From positions 1-17,882 of the forward strand of contig JAEYYP010000260.1 in NCBI GenBank assembly GCA_023428425.1: DNA of 17,882 nucleotides, given 5' to 3'. The stretch comes from Pseudomonadota bacterium (GTDB lineage Bacteria > Pseudomonadota > Alphaproteobacteria > Rhizobiales > Devosiaceae). The notes below the pieces were generated by a model. That model was not told the origin of the DNA and did no database searches. It saw only the letters and a program-made list of their open reading frames with translations. The translations under genes were made by a program, and so were the position numbers. Below are positions 1-6,477 of this stretch, one piece after another. Position 1 is the stretch's first letter. Each line of letters opens with the position of its first letter.

Positions 1-2
1 GT

Positions 3-1166
3 CTAGCGGAGGGCCCGGCGCCCATCCGGCACCATCCAGGCCACAACCACTGCTCCGATCGCCACCAGCGCCGCGACGAGGCAGAGCGCTACCACGCCGT
101 AGTGCTGCAGCACCCAGCCGCCACCCAGCGCTGCGAGCCCTACCCCCAGGTTCATCGAGGTAAGGTTCAGCGCCGCCGCCAGTTGCACAGAGGCAGGGGT
201 CAGCACCGCCAGCCGGCTGATCTGCCCCGGTCCCATGCCCCAGCATGAGATGCCGAACACGAAGGTGTCGATCAGGTAGAGCGGCATCACCAACGGCGTC
301 GGCAGGCCGGCAATCAGCGGTAGCGCCGCGAACTCAACCACCAGCAGCCCGGTCATCACCAGCACGGTCTGCCGTCCGCCATAGCGGTCGGTCAGCCACC
401 CACCGATCCCGGTCCCCGCCACGGCGCCTATTCCGAAGGCGAGAAACACCAGCGGCATGAATGTGGGTGCGATGCCCATGAGTTCGGTCGTGATCGGCGC
501 CGTGTAGGTCAGCACGATCGAACTCGCGCCCATCATCACGCCCGAGGTGGCGAGCGCCCACTTGATACCCGGCACCCCGATCACGCTCACCCGCTCGCGC
601 AGGGTACGGGTGTCCCCCATGATGTCGCCCGGCAGCATCCGCCACATGATCAGCGCCACCACCATCGCCAGCACGCCGAGACCGATATAGGCCGGTCGCC
701 AGCCGAAGCTCTGCGAGACCCACACCGCCAGCGGCGCCCCGATTGCCACGCCCAGCGATCCGCCCATCACCACGATGGCCACCGCGCTCCCCCGACGCGC
801 CGCGTCCGACAGCGCCACCGCCGAGGACTGGGCGGTCGACGTGAAGGTCCCAGCGCCCATGGAGAGCACCGAGCGCGCGACCGCCAGCATCACGAACTCC
901 GGCAGCAGCCCCATCGCCAGCGACGCGCAACCGAAGATGAACTCCGCCGAGGCCACCACTGTCCGCCGGTCGACCCGGCCCAGCAGGGTGGAGATCAGTG
1001 GCGTGCCGAATCCGTAGAACAGCGCGTAGAGTGTCACGAGCCATCCGACCTGCCCGATCGTCACGCCGGTCTCGCTGCTGATCGCCGGCAGCACGGCAAC
1101 GATCAGCGCGCTTTCGACGCTGCCGGCGAATGCCCCCAGCGCCAACCAGACCAGCCGGATATCCAT
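3..1166 (-). CDS. MFS transporter, DHA1-like efflux type (downstream copy of a tandem pair)
   Basis: A 387-residue polytopic inner-membrane protein with about 12 hydrophobic segments, the usual length for drug:H+ antiporter-1 type MFS carriers. The loop between TM2 and TM3 (around residues 60-68) has the MFS motif A pattern, G-R-x-D-R-R. It opens MDIRLVWLALGAFAGSVES, nearly identical to the start of the next gene upstream, so the two are recent-looking paralogues. The TAG stop is at 3-5, so the gene is complete. It starts 70 nt after the stop of the other MFS gene on the same strand, with a weak GAGGGG about 11 nt before the ATG, and is probably co-transcribed with it. By family the likely role is proton-driven export of a small molecule; the substrate cannot be read from sequence. 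Confidence 0.88.
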   Translation of the reverse strand: MDIRLVWLALGAFAGSVESALIVAVLPAISSETGVTIGQVGWLVTLYALFYGFGTPLISTLLGRVDRRTVVASAEFIFGCASLAMGLLPEFVMLAVARSVLSMGAGTFTSTAQSSAVALSDAARRGSAVAIVVMGGSLGVAIGAPLAVWVSQSFGWRPAYIGLGVLAMVVALIMWRMLPGDIMGDTRTLRERVSVIGVPGIKWALATSGVMMGASSIVLTYTAPITTELMGIAPTFMPLVFLAFGIGAVAGTGIGGWLTDRYGGRQTVLVMTGLLVVEFAALPLIAGLPTPLVMPLYLIDTFVFGISCWGMGPGQISRLAVLTPASVQLAAALNLTSMNLGVGLAALGGGWVLQHYGVVALCLVAALVAIGAVVVAWMVPDGRRALR

Positions 1167-1236
1167 GGAAAGACAGACCCCTCGCCCGCGCTAGCAGTAC
1201 GAGGCGTCCACGCGCGCGGTCAATCGGCGCTTCGGC

Positions 1237-2409
1237 TTACCCCAGTCGCGGCACGAACTCGGCCCGTGGGCGAGAGAGAAGGATCACGCCGAGCGCCAGC
1301 GCCGGGAACACCGCCGCAACGAGGCCCAGTTGCCCGATCGGCAGGTGTTCGAGCACAAGCCCGCCGGTCAGCGCGCCGAGCGCTGTCCCGAGGTAGAGGA
1401 AGGATGCGTTGAGCGACAGCGCTAGCGGCGCCGACTCCGGGGAGAGCGCGACCAGCCGGCTCACCTGGCCGGGCAGGAACATCCAGCCCGAGATGCCCCA
1501 TGCCACCATGTAGGCGAAGAAGGCCGGCAAAACCGCGCCATCGGGCAGTGTCGGAATGACTCCGAGCAGCAGCAGGAACCCCACGCCCAGCACCGCTGCG
1601 ATCGTCACCGTCGCCTGCGCTCCGAACCGGTCGGAGAGCTGTCCGCCGAGCGGGTTGCCCAGTGCCGCACCGATGCCGTAGGCGAGCATCACGAATGGCA
1701 GCAGGCCGGCATCGAGCCCCATGAGTTCGGTCGTCACCGGCCCGAGGTAGATGAATGCCGCGAACGGTCCCACCATGTAGAGCAGCGTGCTGAACAAGGC
1801 CGGGAGCAGCCCGGGCACGCGCACCACGCCGAGCCGTTCGCCCAGGCCACGCCGGTCGCCCGTGATCCCCGATGGCAGCATCGCGTAGATGGCGATCGCG
1901 GTGAGCACGCCGACGCCGGCGATGGCGAAATACGTCCCGCGCCAGCCGATCCCTCCCGCGAGAAAAGCTCCGATCGGCGCGCCGAGCGCCACAGCCATCG
2001 TCGAGCCGGCAACGACGATCGACACCGCCCTCGCCCGTCGTTCGACCGGGGCCAGCTTCACTGCCGCCGCCTGCGCCGTGGCGGCATAGAGGCCAGCCGA
2101 GGCGGCAATCACCAGTCGGCCCACCAGCAGCATGGCATAGCCCTGCGAAGTGGCAGCGAGCAGCGCGCCTGCCGAAAAGGTCAGCGCCACGACCGCCAGC
2201 AGCGGCCGACGATCGAACCGACCAGCGAATGTCGAAAGCACCGGCGCTCCCACCGCGTAGGCGATCGCGTAGGCGAACACCAGGTAGCCCGCCTGCGTGA
2301 TCGTCACGCCGCTATCGGCCGCGATGGCCGGCAGGAGCGTGGCGATGACGAATCCCTCGACCCCGACAGCAAACGTGCCGAGCGCCAGCCATACCAGCCG
2401 CGTATCCAT
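1237..2409 (-). CDS. MFS transporter, DHA1-like efflux type (promoter-proximal copy)
   Basis: A 390-residue, roughly 12-TM major facilitator protein. The start MDTRLVWLALGTFAVGVEGF is typical of AraJ/DHA1 efflux carriers, and motif A is seen as G-R-F-D-R-R near residue 65. The frame stays open 25 codons further upstream, but I chose the ATG at 2409. It aligns with the start of the paralogue, has AGGAT about 11 nt before it, and leaves the GTTCAA-N6-TTGAAC repeats outside the coding region. The gene is divergent from an ArsR-type regulator whose candidate operators lie in the shared 114-bp gap, so repression by that regulator and release by an exported compound is the natural model (inference). 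The substrate is unknown. Confidence 0.9.
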   Translation of the reverse strand: MDTRLVWLALGTFAVGVEGFVIATLLPAIAADSGVTITQAGYLVFAYAIAYAVGAPVLSTFAGRFDRRPLLAVVALTFSAGALLAATSQGYAMLLVGRLVIAASAGLYAATAQAAAVKLAPVERRARAVSIVVAGSTMAVALGAPIGAFLAGGIGWRGTYFAIAGVGVLTAIAIYAMLPSGITGDRRGLGERLGVVRVPGLLPALFSTLLYMVGPFAAFIYLGPVTTELMGLDAGLLPFVMLAYGIGAALGNPLGGQLSDRFGAQATVTIAAVLGVGFLLLLGVIPTLPDGAVLPAFFAYMVAWGISGWMFLPGQVSRLVALSPESAPLALSLNASFLYLGTALGALTGGLVLEHLPIGQLGLVAAVFPALALGVILLSRPRAEFVPRLG

Positions 2410-2423
2410 GTGCAGAAATCCTA

Positions 2424-2441
2424 GTTCAATGGTTCTTGAAC
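2424..2441. promoter_or_regulatory. Candidate operator 1, GTTCAA-N6-TTGAAC
   Basis: A perfect 6+6 bp inverted repeat with a 6-bp spacer, 14 bp upstream of the MFS ATG. The same half-sites and spacer recur 52 bp away. This is the dyad expected for a dimeric winged-helix repressor, and it sits between an ArsR-type gene and its divergent transporter. An extra half-site-like TGAAC lies at 2445-2449. Confidence 0.72.
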
Positions 2442-2469
2442 AAATGAACCTCGGATGAGCCGTCGTCAA
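2441..2469 (-). promoter_or_regulatory. Weak candidate sigma-70 promoter for the MFS operon
   Basis: On the minus strand, TTGACG (2464-2469) is a good -35 match. A 17-bp spacer leads to a poor -10, CATTTG (2441-2446). Transcription would start within operator 1, which would fit repression by blocking. The -10 is weak, so this is only a suggestion. Confidence 0.22.
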
Positions 2470-2475
2470 CCCAAG

Positions 2476-2493
2476 GTTCAACACTCATTGAAC
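2476..2493. promoter_or_regulatory. Candidate operator 2, GTTCAA-N6-TTGAAC
   Basis: A second perfect copy of the same dyad, with identical half-sites and spacer length but a different spacer sequence. It lies 31 bp upstream of the regulator ATG. Its right half (TTGAAC, 2488-2493) could serve as the -35 of the regulator promoter, suggesting autorepression. Centre-to-centre distance to operator 1 is 52 bp, close to five helical turns, so both dimers would face the same side of the DNA. Confidence 0.72.
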
Positions 2494-2516
2494 TTTGTCG
2501 CGATCTGGCATATCTG
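2488..2516 (+). promoter_or_regulatory. Candidate promoter of the ArsR-type gene
   Basis: TTGAAC (2488-2493), a 17-bp spacer and TATCTG (2511-2516). The predicted start point falls at about 2523-2524, on the ATG itself, implying a leaderless transcript. This agrees with the lack of a clear ribosome binding site. Each box matches about four of six consensus positions. Confidence 0.35.
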
Positions 2517-2523
2517 GGCAGCC

Positions 2524-2892
2524 ATGAGCCAAGTGCATGGCGTGCCGCCGCACCCGCTGCCGCACCCCGATATCGACCAGATCAGCCTTCCCCACGTCCT
2601 TGCGACGCTGGGCGACCAGACGCGCCTCGCCATCGTCGGGACCCTGGCGCGCGACGAGGCGATGGGCATGCTCTGCGGCCAGTTCACCGACCTCGCCGGC
2701 AAGACCGCGATCAGCTATCACGTTGCGCGATTGCGCGAAGCCGGCATTATCAACGTCTGCGCCGAAGGGACCCGCCGCCGTATCACCCTGCGCCGCGCCG
2801 ACCTCGACGCGCGCTTCCCCGGCTTCCTCGACTCGATCATCCAGAGTACGCGTCATCTCGCGCTGCCGGATACGATCGGGGAAACCGCGTGA
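2524..2892 (+). CDS. ArsR/SmtB-type winged-helix transcriptional regulator
   Basis: A 122-residue protein with the ArsR-type layout. LATLGDQTRLAIVGTLA (residues 26-42) is the typical 'LGDxTRLxIL' opening helix. The recognition region has AISYHVARLREAGII (62-76), matching the S-x-H-L-x-x-L-x-x-A-G pattern, and a basic beta-wing follows (EGTRRRITLRR, 81-91). The classical metal-site ELCVCDL motif is absent. Only two cysteines are present (51 and 79), and the N-terminal tail is His/Pro-rich (His 5, 10, 14, 24), so the inducer is not evident. An upstream ATG at 2455 is in frame, but it would place an operator inside the gene, so I prefer 2524. The TGA stop overlaps the GTG start of the acetyltransferase gene. 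It probably represses the divergent MFS operon and itself through the two dyads. Confidence 0.87.
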   Translation: MSQVHGVPPHPLPHPDIDQISLPHVLATLGDQTRLAIVGTLARDEAMGMLCGQFTDLAGKTAISYHVARLREAGIINVCAEGTRRRITLRRADLDARFPGFLDSIIQSTRHLALPDTIGETA

Positions 2893-3344
2893 GCCTCACC
2901 TATCGCCGGGCCGCCGAGGCGGACCTACCCTTCATCGTGAAGCTGCTGACCGACGATGCCGTCAGGGCCACCGACGACCGCCCCGACGAGCCGTTTCACC
3001 CGCGCTACGTCGCCGCCCTGCGCGAGCTGGCGGCAGACCCCAATCAGATGATGATGCTGGCCGTGCTGGAAGGCGAGACGGTCGGCACCATCCAGCTCAC
3101 CTTCATCCCCGGCCTTTCCGGCCTCGGTACGAAACGCTGCCTCGTCGAGGCGGTCCACATCGCACCCGCCTACCGCAGCAGGGGCCTCGGCACCCGGATG
3201 ATCCAGTGGGCAATCGAGCAGGCGCGCGAGCGCGGCTGCGGCATGGTCCAGTTGACGTCGAACAAGAAACGGCTGGATGCCCACCGCTTCTACGAGCGGC
3301 TGGGCTTCCTGAAGAGCCACGAAGGCTTCAAATATTACCTCTGA
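2889..3344 (+). CDS. GNAT-family N-acetyltransferase
   Basis: A 151-residue single GNAT domain. The acetyl-CoA pyrophosphate loop is YRSRGLGTRM (residues 95-104), the R/Q-x-x-G-x-G/A motif A, preceded by the beta-strand VEAVHIAPAYR. Motif B near the end, AHRFYERLGF (131-140), contains the usual Tyr that acts as general acid in many members. It starts at a GTG overlapping the regulator stop (GTGA, 2889-2892), which implies translational coupling. Being in an operon with an efflux regulator suggests it may acetylate the same toxic compound that the MFS pumps export, but this is inference; the acceptor is unknown. The last 10 bp overlap the 3' end of the convergent small gene. Confidence 0.9.
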   Translation: MSLTYRRAAEADLPFIVKLLTDDAVRATDDRPDEPFHPRYVAALRELAADPNQMMMLAVLEGETVGTIQLTFIPGLSGLGTKRCLVEAVHIAPAYRSRGLGTRMIQWAIEQARERGCGMVQLTSNKKRLDAHRFYERLGFLKSHEGFKYYL

Positions 3345-3619
3345 GCGCCGCTGGCGGTCCTGAGGGTGACGGCTGCCTTGTCGGCACGCTGCCCCGGCTC
3401 GGCGATTTCGTGCGGTCCGAAACCATCGGCATCGTTGACGTTCAGCTTCACGTTGATCCGGCGCAGGCCGAGCACCTCCTCGAACCCGCCATACTCCCCA
3501 GCGACCAGGAACGGCGCGGATGGATCGAAGGTCTCCAGCATGGCGATGACATCGCCAACGGTAAGACCGGTGTGGTGCAACGCCTGAACGTCAAGGCGCC
3601 TGTCAAGAACGTCGAGCAC
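3335..3619 (-). CDS. Small conserved-looking hypothetical protein
   Basis: A 94-residue acidic protein starting at GTG, with GAAAG about 10 nt upstream. The stretch LTVGDVIAMLETFDPSAPFL (residues 19-38) followed by VAGEYGGFEEV resembles a widespread, uncharacterised small-protein family with the pattern 'L...LDPDxPVxVxGYEGGxxD', often near mobile or plasmid genes. I recognise the pattern only and assign no function. The C-terminal 25 residues look less constrained. It converges on and overlaps the acetyltransferase gene by 10 bp, and it lies about 100 bp downstream of the LuxR-type gene on the same strand. The start is uncertain and the gene could be a little shorter. Confidence 0.5.
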   Translation of the reverse strand: MLDVLDRRLDVQALHHTGLTVGDVIAMLETFDPSAPFLVAGEYGGFEEVLGLRRINVKLNVNDADGFGPHEIAEPGQRADKAAVTLRTASGAQR

Positions 3620-3725
3620 GGTACGCGTCTTTCTGAAAAGATTGACCCCGGTAACCTTTGCTTAGCATTCAACTACCGCGCACCCCGCAAATTGGGGGAT
3701 TCGCCGCCTAAATCTTTGGTGTGGA

Positions 3726-5000
3726 TCAAAAGTGCTGCAGGCGCGCCACCAGGTGGCCGAGCTCCGACTGCTTCCTGATGCCGAGCTTGTCGTAAACCGT
3801 CTTCAGGGTCGAACGCGCCGTGTGCTCGGAGATCTTCAGCTCCACCGCCGCCTCGCGTGCCCCGAGCCCGACGCCAACCAGCGCCCCCAGCCGGGCCTCG
3901 GCAGCCGTCAGGCCGAACAGTTGCAGCATCTCCGCAGCATCGCGACGCTCCGGCCCGCGTGGGTCGCCCAGCAGCACCAGCGCCGCCTCGCCGCCATGCT
4001 GCCCATGCTCGAGCGGCATCACATAGGCCAACAGCTGACGCCCGCCTGGCCGCGTCAACGCGATCGGCGCCGACACCCGTGGCCCGGTCCGCGCGATGGA
4101 CAGCTCCAGCGCCGTACGCAGCGCCGCCTTCTCCTCGGGCACCGCGCTCAACAGCGTCTCTCCAAGGCGCGGCCCATCCTCGCCCAGCATGGCTTCGCCG
4201 GTCGGGTTGATCCCGATCAGCGTCCCGTCCTGCCTCACGATCGCCGCCGCACGGCCGGTGTCCTCGATCAGTCCCAGGAACACCGCCCCCGCATCGCCGG
4301 CGGTGCCACCCACCACGCGCGGCTCGCTCCAGATCGAGTTCACCTGCTCGGCATGCAGGGCAAACACGAAGTCCCGCGGACGGAAGGCCCGAAAGAGCTC
4401 GGGCGCGTCGTCGGTAATCTCCACCGACACCACCTCGGCCTCGTAGATGTCGGAAACGTTGGAATCCGCATGCTTGATCAGCCCGGCATCGGTGACCCCG
4501 AAAAACGTATCCACGCCGGACATTTCCCGCTTGAGCCCGCCGACGGGCCGCACGCTGGCGCTGAGCCATTCGACCCCTCCGACTTCCGCCACCCCGTGCA
4601 GCATGCCGTCATTCCGCCAGGTTCGCGCAGTTCCGGTCACGGTGTCCCGCGAGTAGTGCCGTCGCAGGCGGCCTGCCGCCGGCTCGTCCATCACGTTGCC
4701 GACCACCAGCATGCCCTCGCCGGCATCGGACCCGGGCTCGCCCTCCACCGACACGCCGACCAGCGCCCGTGTATAGGGCGCCAGCCCCACACCGGTCTTC
4801 GCCTGGTAGATGCCCAGCACACCGATACTCGCTTCGGACAGGATCAGGCCTGCTGGCACCAGTGGCGCCACCCGCGCCGGGTCGATCCGGAAGCCGACCC
4901 ACAGCACGTCCGTGGCAAGCTTCTGGAACGGCGGCTCGATTTCCCTGCCCCGCTTGTTGCCGCCGGTCGGGCGAGAACCGATCAGCCGTTCACGTAGCAC
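3726..5000 (-). CDS. Fusion regulator: acetoacetate-decarboxylase-like domain, PAS-like domain, LuxR HTH
   Basis: A 424-residue protein with three parts. Residues about 28-230 resemble the acetoacetate decarboxylase fold: DVLWVGFRIDPARVAPLVPA, then APYTRALVGVSVEG, then VMDEPAAGRLRRHY. Residues about 241-345 look like a PAS domain (AAAIVRQDGTLIGINPTGEA, a strand-helix start). Residues 362-421 are a clear LuxR/GerE HTH: LTAAEARLGALVGVGLGARE, then SEHTARSTLKTVYDKLG as recognition and dimer helices. Compared by eye with Clostridium ADC, the catalytic Arg29, Glu76 and Lys115 positions read Thr30, Arg78 and Arg118, so the domain is probably a sensor, not an enzyme. The start is GTG with a strong AGGAAAGGAAA just upstream. 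Its targets and ligand are unknown; it stands alone, with an inverted repeat about 90 bp upstream. Confidence 0.8.
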   Translation of the reverse strand: MLRERLIGSRPTGGNKRGREIEPPFQKLATDVLWVGFRIDPARVAPLVPAGLILSEASIGVLGIYQAKTGVGLAPYTRALVGVSVEGEPGSDAGEGMLVVGNVMDEPAAGRLRRHYSRDTVTGTARTWRNDGMLHGVAEVGGVEWLSASVRPVGGLKREMSGVDTFFGVTDAGLIKHADSNVSDIYEAEVVSVEITDDAPELFRAFRPRDFVFALHAEQVNSIWSEPRVVGGTAGDAGAVFLGLIEDTGRAAAIVRQDGTLIGINPTGEAMLGEDGPRLGETLLSAVPEEKAALRTALELSIARTGPRVSAPIALTRPGGRQLLAYVMPLEHGQHGGEAALVLLGDPRGPERRDAAEMLQLFGLTAAEARLGALVGVGLGAREAAVELKISEHTARSTLKTVYDKLGIRKQSELGHLVARLQHF

Positions 5001-5085
5001 GGCTGTTTCCTTTCCTGGCGCCCCGATGCGACACGGCTGTTCCCCCGTTCCGCATTGGCCCTAGCATGCGACATTGTGACACTTC

Positions 5086-5099
5086 TGCAATCGTTTGCA
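5086..5099. promoter_or_regulatory. Inverted repeat TGCAA-N4-TTGCA upstream of the LuxR-fusion gene
   Basis: A perfect 5+5 bp dyad, TGCAA TCGT TTGCA, 86 bp upstream of the GTG start, in the gap between the fusion regulator and the broken DUF6665 gene. LuxR-type proteins bind dyads of this general size, so autoregulation is possible. A 5-bp arm can also arise by chance. Confidence 0.3.
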
Positions 5100-5137
5100 T
5101 TTGATCGGCCAATGAGGGCCGGAAACCGCGCCATCCG

Positions 5138-5464
5138 TCAGTCCATCGCCCCCAATCGGATCAGCACTTCCTGCGGAATACGGTACTCCCTGATCACGTC
5201 GCGCTGGTCGCGTAGCCCACATAGCTCGCGCTGGATGAATTACTTCCACACCTCGCGCGCCGCCGCCTTCACCAGCGTCGAACGCTCTACTCCCGGCGCA
5301 GGCGCGGCATCGTAGGCAAGAAGGGCCGCCACCGCCTTCTCGGCCTGCCGCCCGTGAAATCCGAGCGCCGAGGCCTTCTCGCCCGCAATCTCGGTCTCCA
5401 CCGGACCGAACCCGGAATTCAGCGCGTGTCGCAAGGCGGCGATTTCGGCGAGGCTGATCGGCAT
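5138..5464 (-). pseudogene. DUF6665-family gene interrupted by an in-frame TAA
   Basis: Read through, this encodes 108 codons. A first part of 74 residues (MPISLAEIAALRHALNSGFG to REVWK) is followed by TAA at 5240-5242. The same frame then continues for 33 sensible residues (FIQRELCGLRDQRDVIREYR, then IPQEVLIRLGAMD) to TGA at 5138-5140. The segment 'W-x-x-F-x-Q-R-E-x-C-G-L-R-D ... REY.IP.EV...MG/LG' is the C-terminal signature I associate with the DUF6665 family of about 110 residues, so the stop lies inside the conserved core. One substitution (for example TAC to TAA) explains it. The ATG at 5464 has AAGGAAA 10 nt upstream. It could be a recent pseudogene, a sequencing error or a read-through codon. 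The function of the family is unknown. Confidence 0.7.
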
Positions 5465-5550
5465 CAGGCGATGATTTCCTTTTTCGCCGAACAAGTTAGG
5501 GACTCACCACCGCGGCAGCAACCACCCGCCCGGTCAAAATCTGCTGCACG

Positions 5551-5579
5551 TTGTGGGCCGCATCGCCGCAGGCTAGAAG
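5551..5579 (+). promoter_or_regulatory. Candidate promoter of the DMT exporter gene
   Basis: TTGTGG (5551-5556), a 17-bp spacer and TAGAAG (5574-5579). The expected start point is at about 5586, exactly the ATG, again suggesting leaderless transcription. Each box is only a partial consensus match. Confidence 0.28.
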
Positions 5580-5585
5580 CGGTGC

Positions 5586-6470
5586 ATGTCCACGCCTCTT
5601 GCCCGCCCTGCCGCGACGTTCATCGGCTTCATCGCAGTGCTGCTCTGGTCGCTGCTCGCCTTTCTCACGGCAGCCAGCGGCACCATGCCGGCGTTCCAGC
5701 TCACCGCAATCACCTTCGCCATCGGCGGCATCTCGCTGCTCGTCATCCGACCGGCGTCGCTCAACGCCATGCGACAGCCCCCGAAGGTGTGGCTGCTCGG
5801 CGTCGGCGGCCTGTTCGGCTACCATTTCGCCTATTTCTTCGCGCTTCGGAGTGCCCCGCCTGTAGAGGCTGGCCTCATCAACTACCTCTGGCCGCTGCTG
5901 ATCGTCGTCTTCTCGTCCTTCCTGCCGGGAGAGCGCCTGAAATGGCAGCACATCGTCGGCTGCCTGCTGGCGCTCGCCGGAGCCGTCCTCATCGTCACCA
6001 GGGGCCGCGGCCTCGCCCTCGAGATGCAGTACCTGCCCGGCTACCTCTCCGCGCTTTGCGCTGCGCTCGCGTGGTCGAGCTACTCCGTCCTGTCGCGCCG
6101 CTTCGCGAGTGTGCCGAGCGAAGCAATTACCGGCTTCTGCCTCGCCACCGCCGTTCTCGCCGCCCTCTGCCATCTGTTGTTCGAGCAGACCGTCTGGCCG
6201 ACTGACGTCTGGCAATGGGCCTCCGTCGTTGCCCTCGGCCTCGGCCCCGTCGGCCTTGCCTTCTACGTGTGGGACATCGGCGTGAAGCAGGGCGACATCC
6301 AGGCGCTGGGCGCCGTGAGCTACTCGACGCCCCTTCTCTCGACGCTGGTCCTGATCGCGACCGGCTACGCCGAATACACTCACCTCATCCTGGTGGCTTG
6401 CCTGCTCATCACGCTCGGCGCCGTCGTCGCTGCCAAGGACCTGCTGTTCCGCCGCCCGGTCGCCGCCTGA
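5586..6470 (+). CDS. DMT/EamA family transporter, YddG-like exporter
   Basis: A 294-residue inner-membrane protein with about ten hydrophobic helices forming two EamA repeats. The stretch EAGLINYLWPLLIVVFSSFL (residues 98-117) and a later GDIQALGAVSYSTPLLSTLV closely resemble the NYLWP and 'GSYFTPVLS' regions of YddG, the aromatic amino acid exporter of enteric bacteria, rather than generic EamA proteins. Export of aromatic amino acids or similar compounds is therefore the best guess, at family level only. It reads away from the DUF6665 pseudogene across a 121-bp gap and converges on the M16 peptidase gene, leaving just 7 bp between the stops. No clear terminator is visible between them. Confidence 0.88.
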   Translation: MSTPLARPAATFIGFIAVLLWSLLAFLTAASGTMPAFQLTAITFAIGGISLLVIRPASLNAMRQPPKVWLLGVGGLFGYHFAYFFALRSAPPVEAGLINYLWPLLIVVFSSFLPGERLKWQHIVGCLLALAGAVLIVTRGRGLALEMQYLPGYLSALCAALAWSSYSVLSRRFASVPSEAITGFCLATAVLAALCHLLFEQTVWPTDVWQWASVVALGLGPVGLAFYVWDIGVKQGDIQALGAVSYSTPLLSTLVLIATGYAEYTHLILVACLLITLGAVVAAKDLLFRRPVAA

Positions 6471-6477
6471 GCACTGT

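Noticed and set aside
3679..3701. CCCC...GGGG hairpin downstream of the LuxR-fusion gene
   Set aside because: The stem is only 4 bp with no T run on the minus strand, so it is too weak to call a terminator.
2537..3778. 413-codon plus-strand frame across the ArsR and GNAT genes
   Set aside because: Out-of-frame shadow; both real genes have clear family motifs in other frames.
3732..4997. 421-codon plus-strand frame opposite the LuxR-fusion gene
   Set aside because: Arg/His/Pro/Gln-rich shadow. The minus strand encodes recognisable domains over the same span.
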